The notes below the pieces were generated by a model that was given only the letters and a program-made list of their open reading frames with translations, ran no database searches and had not been told where the DNA came from. 64,000 nt of DNA from Monomorium pharaonis (Eukaryota; Arthropoda; Insecta; Hymenoptera; Formicidae), in NCBI RefSeq assembly GCF_013373865.1, contig NC_050474.1:11868886-11932885 (forward strand). Direction: 5' to 3'. Shown here in pieces: positions 21,453 through 31,946 of the stretch (the stretch's first letter is position 1; each line of letters opens with the position of its first letter). The translations under genes were made by a program, and so were the position numbers.

Positions 21453-22393
21453 ATGAAATTACCGAAATCTAATGTTAGTTCCGAAAAACGACGACTCGTC
21501 TAGGAACTGCATGCTTCAGCGAGAAAAAATTTTCCGCGGAGACACGTCATAGTTCGAAGATACGATGATCTGTGGCAGGCCGATATCGTCGAGATGATTC
21601 CGTACTCACGTTTCAACAAAGGTTACCACTATATACTCACCGTCATCGATGTGTTGAGCAAGTACGCGTTGGCTATACCGCTCAAGAGCAAAAGTGGAAG
21701 CGAGACAGCTGACGCTATCGCTGAGATAATTCGAGAGAGCGGCAGACGTCCGAAAAATTTACAAACTGATATGGGGAAGGAGTTTTACAACGCCGACGTG
21801 CAGAAACTATTGCAAAAACATGACATTAACCATTTCACGTACTCGGTAATGAAGGCGTCGGTCGTCGAACGCTTTAATCGCACGCTGAAGAACGATATGT
21901 GGAAGCAGTTTACGCTCAACGGTAATTACAAGTGGATCGACCTGTTATCACGTCTCGTGTCGAATTACAACGTTCGGAAGCACCGAACGATCGGCGTGCG
22001 ACCCGTCGACGTAACTCCCGCGATGGCTGAAAGACTCTTGGATACGGTATACAGCACTATAAAGATTGCTGGTCCAGCGAAATTCAAAGTAGGCGACTCT
22101 GTATGCGTGAGCAAGTACAAGACAATTTTCGAGAAAGGTTACACAAATTGGACAACTGAGGTGTTCAAGATCGTTAAGATGCAGCGTACCAACCCCGTAA
22201 CTTATTTACTCATGGATTATCGTGGAGCGTTCTATCTCTGGAGCGTTTTACGAACATGAGTTGCATCGCGCGACTCACCCGGACGTATTTCTGGTAGAGA
22301 AAGTATTGCGCAGGAAAGGAGACCAGGTTTATGTCAAATGGTTGGGATTCGATGGATCACACAATTCGTAGATACACAAAGACAATGTTATTT
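21453..22393 (+). pseudogene. Retrovirus-type (rve) integrase with C-terminal chromodomain
   Basis: Joins the element's ends to host DNA. The catalytic D,D35E set is visible: Asp in LWQADIVEM, Asp in LQTDMGKEF, Glu in KASVVERFNRT. Together with HYILTVIDVLSKYA this marks the Polinton integrase core. The likely start is the ATG at 21,453 (MKLPKSN). A TAG at 21,501-21,503 stops that frame, so the longest open piece begins only at 21,504. A frameshift near 22,225 moves the chromodomain (VYVKWLGFDG) into another frame, and that frame has a further TAG near 22,369. Three lesions make the gene inactive although the catalytic residues survive. Confidence 0.88.
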
Positions 22394-22439
22394 AATCCGT
22401 ATAAAAATTGTTTTTATTATAAACATATAAAAAATGTAG

Positions 22440-22640
22440 TGCATACATTATATAAAAAATATATAATTTTTTGTGACATACATGAAGCATCTTTATTATC
22501 CTTCCATCGTCCATTTCTAACGTTGCACATAAATTATTAAATAATTTTTAAAAATACATACAATTTTTTTGTGACATATATGAAACATCTTTATTATCTT
22601 TCCATCGTCTCGTCCATTTCTAACGTTGACATTAAAATAT
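22440..22640. repeat. ~55-bp direct duplication between convergent genes
   Basis: TTTTTTGTGACATA(C/T)ATGAA(G/A)CATCTTTATTATC and CCATCGTCCATTTCTAACGTTG occur twice, near 22,467-22,528 and 22,564-22,628, between the integrase and polymerase ends. Confidence 0.7.
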
Positions 22641-22702
22641 AAAGGTAAAGTATAAAATACATAAAACGCAAATATAAAATGCCTGTACAATACAAAAATA
22701 TA

Positions 22703-24100
22703 TTATAAAGGTATTTGATAATGTCCCCACGGCAACGTCTTTACCGAATCAGGTACGAGATACCGCTTGTCGTCGTATGGACTTAGAGCGATTTTCGTTT
22801 CACGTACCGTGTATACCTCATGCAGTTTAGATCGTATGCACGTCTGATGACGCGTCATCTCTATCTCATCTCGCAGACAACGCATGTAGTCGTCGAATGT
22901 TATCGTTCTTGTGACAACGTTACACTTTATACCATTTGCCTTTTTAGTGTCATTCTTTCCATCCACTTTTAACGCATACATTTTCGCTCTGAGTCCAACG
23001 AACTCGGTCATTATTGTGCCGTTGTTCTCGTCCTTCATTAGCCCGGGAATTTTCTTATTCGCGAGTGGCATATCGTACGCGTTACCAGTCGGATAATCGC
23101 TCGTGTCGAACCTTACGATATCGCGTTTTATATTTTCATATACGTCGTCGCACTCGATGTGATACACGAGACTATCAGTATCTGTGTACATCACTCTAGA
23201 TTTGTCATGGTACAAAGGTAGCATGTACTCGTGGTGAAATTCATACAAGCAAATTTTCGATATGTCTAGTATACACATACCTACATAAATCGGCTTGTTG
23301 AATTTCACCTCAAGTTTTCGGAGTTCGACTGCAATTAAATTTTCTGCAAAAATACTGCGACTGTGGAAATTTGGTTTAGCGATCATTGCCTCCGCACCGT
23401 ATCGTCCTGTCCATTTTGTCAAAAGTTTTACGTCAACGTGATTGCGCACATTTTCCATAGTTTTTCCGAATACAGCATTATTCATCAATTTATATAAATT
23501 TTTCTCAAAATCGTTTTTCGCGAGGGTACGAAATTGTGTGTTTAACTCGATATAATCGCGAAGCCAGGCGGTTTGAACGAATTGTAATACACGGTGTATC
23601 TGTGTTATGCGGAGACCATGACGAGTGCATTGCTGCAAGTTGCGATAATGTATGACGTACCGCTTCTTATCATGCAAGGTCGCTAGAAGTTTATGTTCTT
23701 GCTTGCCAGGCGGCTTATCGCGCGTTGGGCAGAATGGTAGGTCAGTGTGTCGATCGTGCAGATGTTGTGGATACTCCGGATCGACTTCGAGAATGTACCC
23801 TGGGCGAATCAACAACGATCGCGTTTACGTCAAAATTTGAGATGTCTTCGACCCATCGAAATTCTTCATAGGGCAGCGGCTGACACATTGCCCATCCGTA
23901 CAAATTATTCACATCGAAATACATAAGGTACGACGATGGTTTCGATGGGTCATACGTCTGTATGTACTTGTGTTAGCCTGCGCGTATCTGCCGGAACATT
24001 GACTCAGATCTCCGCGTATACCGCGCTCGATAAACATTACCATATTGATGTCGGTGAGCAACTCGAAATTGACGCGTGTATATTTAAGCATAGCGTGTAT
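22703..24100 (-). pseudogene. Protein-primed DNA polymerase B, N-terminus lost
   Basis: Replicates the linear element from a terminal protein. Visible palm motifs: motif A as YFDVNNLYGWAM (23,888-23,924), motif B as NNAVFGKTMEN, motif C as YTDTDSL, and a downstream KMY matching the KxY motif. The open piece of 370 residues covers the palm from just after motif A to the C-terminus (ending HYQIPL). The coding frame changes near 23,800 and again near 23,915, so at least two frameshifts exist. Upstream of ~24,100 the recognisable sequence stops. The 3'-5' exonuclease and terminal-protein regions, normally over 500 residues, are missing. A rearrangement at the right TIR may explain this. Confidence 0.88.
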
Positions 24101-24460
24101 CGCTTCGTGTCAGCTTCGACAAATTGTTTTTCATATTTTTTTATAATCATAATTGCATGTTACGCTATTGACGCGAATGTTTTTCGTTGGCGAATGTGAG
24201 GTGTTCTTATGCACCGATCGACTCGCCACTATATCATCGTAATTAAATTCATTTGTGTGTGGTGATTTCAAAAACGGTGAGAAGGAGGGGGAAGATCTTT
24301 TGGACTCAGATCGATATTAGAAAAATTTAAAAATCTAATATTGTTCAGGGTCCATTAGATCTCTTCGCTCCCAATTCAACACACAAGTGACATGGATTAC
24401 GTGAAAAAAATATCTCCCAACACGACGAAGATCGTAATGTAAGTCTAAAAACTATACGTT
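24101..24460. other. Spacer between truncated polymerase and right TIR
   Basis: No coding sequence recognised. The polymerase homology ends abruptly at its left edge. Confidence 0.5.
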
Positions 24461-24958
24461 CCTAATATCTAGGGGGGTGGGGGGTTCAAAAACTCCTGAG
24501 CTCCGAGGGGAGTGTGGGGGTCTCTTGCTGTTAAAGGGGGAGGAGGCGTCACGTTGGTGGGGAGAAAATGACGCCTCCCCCTCCTCCCTTTACCAGCAAG
24601 AAATCCCCGCCATCCCGCACCCCCCTCGGAGCTCCCGGGTTAGAACCACCCTAGTATTCCTACTTACCTACTTGGTGCCTACTCGGGTCTCGGGCTGTTA
24701 CAATTAGTACAAAAAATTTTTACATACGAAAGTAATACTGTGTATTCATTAATTGGCATGCATCTTTTAGATTCTAAATTATGTACCCACTTAATGAATA
24801 CACAGTGTTATCTTTGTAAGCAATTTTTTTTCGTACGAGTTTGAGAATCGGGCCTCAGATTGTATAGTTATGAACCTACACGAAAAAAGACAGAATATAT
24901 CCACCTCTCTGTCGATTCTCCCCGCGCGCATCGCGATGCACCAAGGCCCCTCCATTAA
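24461..24958 (-). repeat. Right Polinton TIR with an extra head-to-head copy
   Basis: 24,570-24,680 and 24,870-24,958 mirror the left TIR. In addition, 24,461-24,552 (CTAATATCTAGGGGGG..., GAGCTCCGAGGGG) is a TIR copy in the left-end orientation. It forms a ~120-bp hairpin with its neighbour around GGAGGAGGCGTCA...TGACGCCTCC. Near 24,735-24,815 a small palindrome (ACTGTGTATTCATTAA...TTAATGAATACACAGT) interrupts it. Confidence 0.7.
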
Positions 24959-25698
24959 GGGAGCGTCCCAGATGCGCACAGTAATAAACGGACACAGCAG
25001 GCTGAGTGAAACGGACACAGTAACAAACGGACACAGACCAAACGGACACAGTAATAAACGGACACAGTAACAAACGGACACAGTAACAAACGGACACAGA
25101 CCAAATTTGCACAGAGCGAAATGGACACAGTGCGAAACGAACACAGTAACTAACGGACACAGACCAAATGCGCACAGAGCGAAACGGACACAGTGCGAAA
25201 CGGACACAGACCAAATGCGCACGGACCAAATGCACACGGACCAAATGCGCACACTGCACATGCGCACACTGCACGTGCGCACGGACCAAATGCAATCCAT
25301 GTACATTGCAAGCAGAGTAAAGTCCACATAGGTTAGCGACTTGGACGGGGTGGGTGCGGGAGGGGGGCCGAAGGCCCCCCTCGCACCCCCCCACCCGTGT
25401 GTGTGTGTGTGTGTGTGTGCGTGCGTGCAAAGCATTCACTGCATCACATGGGTTTGCGACTTTCCGTGTATGCATTTGGTTCGTGCGCATGTGCAGTTTG
25501 CGCATTTGGTCTGTGTCCGTTTCGCACTGTGTCCGTTTCGCTCTGTGCGCATTTGGTCTGTGTCCGTTTCGCACTGTGTCCGTTTGTTACTGTGTCCGTT
25601 TATTACTGTGTCCGTTTGGTCTGTGTCCGTTTGTTACTGTGTCCGTTTCACTCAGCTTGCTGTGTCCGTTTATTACTGTGCGCATCTGGGACTCACTC
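24959..25698. mobile_element. Palindromic YGNNCAC-array element, copy 1
   Basis: Starts GGGAGCGTCCCAGATGCGCAC and ends GTGCGCATCTGGGACTCACTC, with an 8-bp duplication TCCATTAA on both sides (24,951-24,958; 25,699-25,706). Each arm is an array of ~15-16-nt units made of a 5-6-nt spacer (TAACAA, TAATAA, ACCAA, TGCGAA, AGCGAA) plus ACGGACACAG or ATGCGCACAG. Unit order in one arm mirrors the other. The centre (25,331-25,460) is the shared core: GTTAGCGACTTGGACGGGG, a GGCCCC-rich inverted block, (GT)n, and AAAGCATTCACTGC...GGGTTTGCGAC. No protein. Confidence 0.92.
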
Positions 25699-25751
25699 TC
25701 CATTAATACAAGCTCTATGCATCAAAATGACTTATTTTTGCTACCTGGGTA

Positions 25752-25830
25752 GTGACCAATAACAGTGTCAGAGTATGCGCGCTACGCATACTATGACACA
25801 CGCTCACGTTCTGACACCGTTATTGGTCAC
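25752..25830. mobile_element. 79-bp hairpin MITE with TA duplication
   Basis: GTGACCAATAACAGTGTCAGA and TCTGACACCGTTATTGGTCAC are inverted repeats between two TA dinucleotides. The homologous left arm near 10,160 lacks this piece, so it is a clean insertion. Confidence 0.88.
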
Positions 25831-26149
25831 TATGTTTCCCCACTATTCTGCATTAGAAAGAAATAACAACCCATGTCTTAATGACAGTTATTCTTTTCTC
25901 AGTAACGGATACCCCCACTACTGTTTTTTCACCTTATAAGCAGTCTATGGGAGTGGGTCGCAGGCAGCGCTTGGCACGTAGTAGGGGAGCTGCACTTGTG
26001 TATGTGAAAATGCGTATGAAAGGGAAAGACGTCTTACCAAATAACGTCTTATCGAAAGTCTACTGTATGTCGTGTAAATTGAAGCACCGAAAGGAAAGCT
26101 CTGAGAAAGCTGATTACGTTCAATCGTAGGCAGTCCTCGAAAAAAAAAC

Positions 26150-27150
26150 CAATTTGAATCCACATGTGAAAGTAAATTAGTCCACATGGAGTATTCTCTG
26201 TCAATCGGACTCCCGTCTCCTTCTATTACAAAAAAAGGAGGATGTTAAAAAAGGTCGATTTTCCGACTACAAAAGGAACCTAAAATTTGAGTTCCATGGA
26301 TATCCATGAGCCGTATAAGAAGTAGAAATGACAATCTTTTTTTCTGAAGACCTGTGGAAAGTGTCGAAAATCTGTCAAATTGATTGAAAATTGCGTCTAT
26401 CCGGAGACAAGTCGAGTCTGTGGCATGGAAGAATTTTCAGTCAAACCAGCTTCTGGTTAAATACTTATCCAATAGTTTTTAAGATTGCTAATAATGTTTA
26501 AATATCAAGATTCAAAATGGCACATACAATATGGCATGGCAGAATATCAAATATCGTCACGAATACCACACTCAGAGACACGAATGAGGACGTAGTGGTT
26601 GCTGGCTCCATTTTTTTAACTTTTAAAAAAATTTTTTCATTTTGTTTTTATAATTATTATAGAAACACCAATTATTATAAACAAAAAAAAAATAAAATAA
26701 AAATAAAAAAACAAAATGAAAACATTTTTTAACAAAAAAGGTTAAAAAATGGAGGTAACAATCACCACGTCCTCGTTCATGTCTCTGGATTCGGCTGAGT
26801 GTGGTATTCATGACAATATTTGATATTCTGCCAGACCGTATTGAATCTGCCATTTTGAATTTTGGGATCCCGATATTGAAACGTTAGCGATCTCAAAAAC
26901 TATTGGATAAGTATTCAATCAGAAGCTGGTTTGACTGAAAATTTGTCCATGCCACAAGCTCGACTTATCTCCGGATAAACGCAATTTTCAATCAATTTGA
27001 CAGATTTTCGACACTTTCCTCAAGTCTCCAGAAAAAAAGACTGTGTCATTTCCACTTCTTATACGGCTCATAGATATGGAACTCAAATTTTAGGTTCCTT
27101 TTGTAGTCGGAAAATGGACCTTTTTTGACATCCTCTTTTTTCATTTTTTA
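26150..27150. repeat. ~1-kb palindrome inside the foldback arm
   Basis: Blocks such as GGAACCTAAAATTTGAGTTCCATGG, TTGACAGATTTTCGACACTTTCC and CCAGCTTCTGGTT/AACCAGAAGCTGG-like sequence occur on both sides in inverted order. They surround an A-rich centre with AAATAAAATAAAAATAAAAAAAC. Confidence 0.8.
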
Positions 27151-27966
27151 TTTTGATGGTGACCAAAATGTAACTTATAACTTTATTTTTCGAAAGCATT
27201 GGCGTTTTGAAAAATCCAATACGGCAACTTCAATATTGTGACTGGAAACTGTGTACAAACGGCGTGAAAGGCATGATTTCACGATTTTTCAAGTTTTCTG
27301 TTATGACTTTTATCTGTTATCTTAAATCCGCCATTTTGAATTTTGGAAAAGTAATATCAGATTCGTAATCAGCGATCCTAAAAACCCCCACATTAAGTTT
27401 TATAAAGATTAAAACCTCTTTCACTTTTTTGTCTGTCATCTAGGATCTGCCATTTTGAATTTTATAAAACTGAATGAGAGGTAACAAGATAGGTCATTTT
27501 ATATTCAAATTTGATATAAGCATGCAGAGAAACGTCGAGAATGATATATCACACGCTCTGTACCTGCATTACCATATCATGTTTGAAAAATCTACCCCTA
27601 CCCCTAATTCTCATTCTGAGGAAATAGAGTACGTATGGATTTTCCGAGAACTAGTTGAAATATGTAATAGAAACTTTTTGTTTCTCTGATTAATAATAGA
27701 AAACTTAAAAAATCGTGAAATCACGCCTTTCACCCTTATTTCCAACCCTTAGGGATTTATGAAATAAAAAATTGACGCCAGATTTCGAAAGAGCACCCTT
27801 GAATATTCTTCAAAATGCTTTTCCTATAGGAGTTCGTCATGATTCGAACGATAAATTCACATATAAATGAAATTTTCTGGTGTGTACAGTTTCCAGCCGC
27901 CGTACTGGAGCCGCCATATTGGATTTTTCAAAACGCCACAGTGTTTTCAAAAGTTAAAGTTATAAG

Positions 27967-28372
27967 TATGAAGACTAGAACCAGGAGACCGATCTCTGTG
28001 GTTTTGAGTGAGGCGAAAATCTGTTAGAAATGTAGTGGTGGCGCTGACGATGCTGATATACCGGAATATATTCCAACTCTAAATATAGTACAATCGCCTA
28101 GTCTAAGTTTATCGTAGTCAACCGTGCTAGTGTTGCTAGGCTGTTGTATATATGTATTGCTATAAAAAAACAGATAAGTACTCTAAATGTTAAATGTAAG
28201 ATTTTTATTATAAATTTGCATTTATTGTCAAATGCTTGTCGTTATACTCCATATTGCTTCCGGTAAATCATTGTTGTCGCCAGCACCACCATTTGGTACT
28301 ACATTTTTAATAGATTTTTGCCTCACTTTTGGAGGCGAAATCAGGTTTAGTTCTCCTGGTTCTAGTCTTCAT
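27967..28372. mobile_element. MITE with TSD AGTTATAAG
   Basis: Inverted ends TATGAAGACTAGAACCAGGAGA / TCTCCTGGTTCTAGTCTTCAT, flanked by AGTTATAAG on both sides. An 8-9-bp duplication suggests hAT-type mobilisation. No coding sequence. Confidence 0.85.
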
Positions 28373-28449
28373 AGTTATAAGCTATTTTGGTCACTAGCAC
28401 AAATTTTTAAGATTTCTTTGTAATGGAAGGAGGAGGGGGTTTGGTTGAC

Positions 28450-28915
28450 GGGACTGTTCCGATTGCGCGCATAAACGATTAGACACAGTAGTATTTCCCG
28501 ATTGGACACGGACCCGATTGCGCACCGACCAGATTGCACACGACCCGATTGCGCACAGACCCGTTTGCACACGGACCCAAATGCGCACCGACCCGATTGC
28601 ACACGGAACCGATTGGACACGGATTCGATTGGACACAGACCCGATTGGACACGGACTCGATTGGATACAGTCTCGATTGCACACCATCCCGATCGGACAC
28701 AGTCTCGATTGGACACGGACTCGTTTGGACACAAACTTGATTGGACACGGACCCGATTGCACACCGATCCGATTGCACGCGGACCCGATTGCGCACCGAT
28801 CCGATTGCACACGACCCGTTTGCACACGGACCCGATTGCACACGATATGATTCCGCATTGTAGATAGTACATTAGCGACTTGGACGGAGCCGGGGCGGAA
28901 AGGGGGGCGTAGCCC

Positions 28916-28951
<36 letters not shown>

Positions 28952-29558
28952 CGTGCGCGCACAAAGCATTTTCTGCACTACATGGGTTTGCGACTATAAA
29001 ATATGTATAAGAAAGAAAAATAGTTATAATAAATATTTTGTACGTATTTTTATGTCTGAGTTTGTCAGGTATAAAAGAATTATGATAAATATTTATGAAA
29101 ATATTAAACATATTTATGCTATTATAATTCAAAAATATAAAAAGTATTTCGAGTTTATATACATAATTATTTTTTAGTACATTTTAAAAATATATTTTAT
29201 ATATTGTCAATAATAATTTTTGTATTATTTCTAAATGGTTTATGAAAAATGGTTATATAATTTTTAAAAAATATTTTTTAAAAATAAATTCGTAAAACTT
29301 TTATGAAAATTTATGCTAAATTTTGTGTGTTATATAGATTGTTTTTCGAGTCCGTGTGCAAACGGGTCGTTGTGCAATGGGGTCGGTGTGCAATTGGGTT
29401 CGTGTGCAATCGAGTCGGTGTGCAATCGGGTCCGTGTGCAATCGGATCTGTATCTAATCAAGTCCGTGTCCAATCGGGACTATGTCCGATCGGGGCGGTG
29501 TCCAATCGGGAAATACTACTGTGTCCAATCGCTTATGTGCGCAGTCGGGCCTCACTCC
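28450..29558. mobile_element. Palindromic YGNNCAC-array element, copy 2
   Basis: Flanks TGGTTGAC and CGGTTGAC (7 of 8). The arms are ~16-nt units GATTGGACACGGACCC, GATTGCACACGGACCC and GATTGCGCACCGACCC, mirrored on the right. The shared core is at 28,871-28,994. A ~345-bp AT-rich insertion (28,996-29,340), related to 57,055-57,330, interrupts the right arm. Only the spacer and the two middle core bases differ from copy 1. Confidence 0.88.
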
Positions 29559-29576
29559 CGGTTGACAGAGAATGCC

Positions 29577-29578
<2 letters not shown>

Positions 29579-29625
<47 letters not shown>

Positions 29626-29640
29626 TATATTTATTTATTT
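29579..29640. repeat. (AT)n microsatellite
   Basis: ATATAT tract followed by ATTTATTTATTT. Confidence 0.9.
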
Positions 29641-30425
29641 ATTTATTTAATTATAACATATTTTTACTTTTAACTGTCTGCAAAGTTTTTCGTGTCTTTA
29701 TAAAATTTTCAACACCGTTGAATATATAATTTTACATTAAAATTTTCGACCCCGTCGAATGTATAATTTTATCATGTTTTTACTTTTGACTCTGTAAATT
29801 TTTTTATGTTTATTAAAAACAATGTTACATAAATTAAAAACGTTAAAAACAACGTTAAATAAATTACATTTAATTTGTTACAATTAATATTAAACACATT
29901 GAATTTTGATAGTTGTCAAATTTCTATAGATGGTTATCTATCTATATAATCATCGTTGCAATTTATTTTTAAAAAGTAAAAAACAAAAAGTCAAATAGCG
30001 CGCGCGAAGCGTCTAGTATATTAAAAAGACAAAGATAAAAAGATGTATTTCGCGAAGTTAGCAGAATATCTTTCCCTCTAAAGTATTTACAGAAACACGA
30101 TAAATGTCATTTTCAACAACAGTTCCAATCAATATTATTAGAGTTTCATTAAATGTCATATAAAATTTTTTTAACAAGATTACTATTTTTTAACATTTTT
30201 AACATTAAACACGATACGACACTCAGAAAGAAAGTATCGTGCTGATTATTTATCGCAGTTTTAGTGATAATTTTTGATAATTTTTTTTTCGATCGTGTGT
30301 AATACTAAAAATATAAAGAAATGATAATTGTTAAAATTTTATTCAATTTACACACATAATGAAAGTAGAATAGTACAAACTAATGTTATTAAACGTGGTA
30401 ATATTTATTGTATTTGTGTACTACG
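29641..30425. other. AT-rich intergenic DNA
   Basis: No gene or clear repeat boundary. Contains an isolated GCGCGCGAAGCG patch near 30,000. Confidence 0.5.
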
Positions 30426-30433
30426 TAGTGCTT

Positions 30434-30662
30434 GAGAAGGAAAGAGGAAGAAAGAGGGAGAAAGAGAGAGAAAGAGAGAGAGAGAGAGGGAGGGAGGGAG
30501 GGAGGGAGGAAGGGAGGGAGGGAGGGAGGGAGGAGGGAGGGAGGGAGGGAGAGGAGGGAGGGAGGGAGGGAGGGAGGGAGGGAGGGAGGGAGGAAGGAGT
30601 GGAGGGAGGAGGTCGGGAGGGGGGGAGGGATGGGGGAGGGCGGGATGGGAGGGAGGGGGGGG
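30434..30662 (+). repeat. Purine-strand (GGGA)n microsatellite
   Basis: GAGA then GGGAGGGAGGGAGG tracts, ~230 bp of pure purine with many GGG runs. G-quadruplex or triplex capable. The Glu/Gly/Arg open frame through it is not a gene. Confidence 0.95.
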
Positions 30663-30954
30663 GCGTTTTTCTTTTTTTTTTCGGTTGCTTTCTTTCTTTT
30701 TGTCTGGCGGAGGGAGAGAGGGAGGGAGGATCTTTCTTTCTTTATTTCTTTCTTTTTTTTTTGCTTTCCTAGAGAAGACTTTTTTCTTTCTTTTTGGAGA
30801 TATTTTCTATGAAGGAGCTCCTCTAGAGACTCTGATTCGGCTCTCTGGCTGCCGCTGGCTCGGATCCGAGAGAGAAGAGAGTGAGGAGAGAGAGAGGGTG
30901 TCATACTAAAATGCGCGAAATACTTATCCATAATATGTTACACTCTTTGTAATA

Positions 30955-31946
30955 ACACTGAAAAATATTCCCTCTTGATGTAACGATTTCACGATAGCTT
31001 AGGCGCGATGCTACGATAATTATGCTTAAAAATTAATGTTTAATATCATGTATTGTTAATACAACGAAGGATTTTCTTTTATAACCATAGAAAACTTACA
31101 GTTTCTTCTACCTTTAATTGCATTATTAATTACGACAGATTTTCAGTGACTTATAATGTATTAACGATAAAAGAAACTCGAAGTTCTCTATCATATACAA
31201 GAGAAAATCCTTTGTTGTTAACCATACTAACGATACTTGACATAACATTGATCTCTGATTACCTATAATTACCGTAGAAGTCGCATCGAATAATTTATCC
31301 TGAAGTCCTTAGATCAAACGTGAATATTTTTCTATCGTGTTATTTTACAAAGAGTGTATATTAGGGATAGTATTTCGTGCATTTTGTAATTTTCTAATAA
31401 GATGGTTATGAAAGGAGAATGTATAAAGAATCAATCGTGATAAATCTTCGTTAATTGAATATTCCATAAAAAACGATAAGAGAATTTGATGCGGCAAATA
31501 TTATATTATTTGCAGGATTCATACGTTTCCATCGCTTTCTCTCTTTTGACTTTCTTATTTACAGAAGTTTATTACGATTTAAATTTGTCATATTTTTATT
31601 AATAATTTATAATCTTGTCATGTAATCGCGAGTATGCATAGCAGCCATCGACGCGAGCTTAGGCGCGGTGCGGCGAGACGTGGGAACGGCGACGACGCCA
31701 CGCTTCTCCTTCTTCCCACCGCCGCCGCCGGCAGCCAATGCTTGAGACAGTAGGCCGTGCTATGGCTCGAGCGGCTCGAGCCCTTCCTTCGGCGCGCAAG
31801 GCGCGCTCTCATTCGCATAAATTAAAAAATTTATATCTTGATTATTGATAGACCTAACCAAGACTATATTGGATTTTTATGTTCATCTCGATCCCGTCTA
31901 TCTTTCCATGAAGTATTGCACACCAGATTTGGGACACCCTGTATAT
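30955..31946. mobile_element. Truncated copy of the CAGGGTGTCCC palindromic element
   Basis: Interior phrases (TTCAGTGACTTATAATG, GATCTCTGATTACC, TACCGTAGAAGTCGCATCG) and a GC-rich arm at 31,640-31,810 match the neighbouring palindrome. It ends GGGACACCCTGTATA directly against the start of the next copy. Confidence 0.6.

Larger units (their letters stand above)
11730..25716. mobile_element. Polinton/Maverick (adintovirus-like) endogenous element
   Basis: The ends AGAGCTTGTATTAATGGAG and CTCCATTAATACAAGCTCT are inverted copies. The AG...CT termini, ~240-bp TIR and ~14-kb size fit Polintons. The flanking hexamers AAACAT and ATGCAT agree at 4 of 6 positions, as an aged 6-bp target duplication would. 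Cargo: double-jelly-roll capsid, penton, PLA2/protease protein, packaging ATPase, rve integrase and protein-primed PolB. Many genes carry stops or frameshifts. Internal insertions: solo LTR at 17,686, minisatellite at 18,722, palindromic element at 24,959. Confidence 0.93.
25833..28441. mobile_element. Right arm of the large foldback element
   Basis: Reverse-complement match to 9,030-10,162, including GTTTCCCCACTATTCTGCATTAG, the CGGATACCCCCACTAC block and GCCATTTTGAATTTT phrases. It is enlarged by an internal palindrome (26,150-27,150, centre ~26,690) and a MITE at 27,967. The last bases (GGTTGACAGAGAATGCCCG) reappear after the insertion, at 29,560-29,578. Confidence 0.75.

Noticed and set aside
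25000..25690. CRISPR-like regular array
   Set aside because: Units are 15-16 nt with no unique spacers, arranged as an inverted palindrome in a eukaryotic genome.
11724..25722. A perfect 6-bp Polinton target duplication
   Set aside because: The flanks AAACAT and ATGCAT match at only 4 of 6 positions, so I report it as eroded rather than perfect.
24791..25762. Val/Cys/Leu-rich frames around the palindromic element
   Set aside because: Six-frame readings of the 15-16-nt arrays. The same frames appear in every copy.
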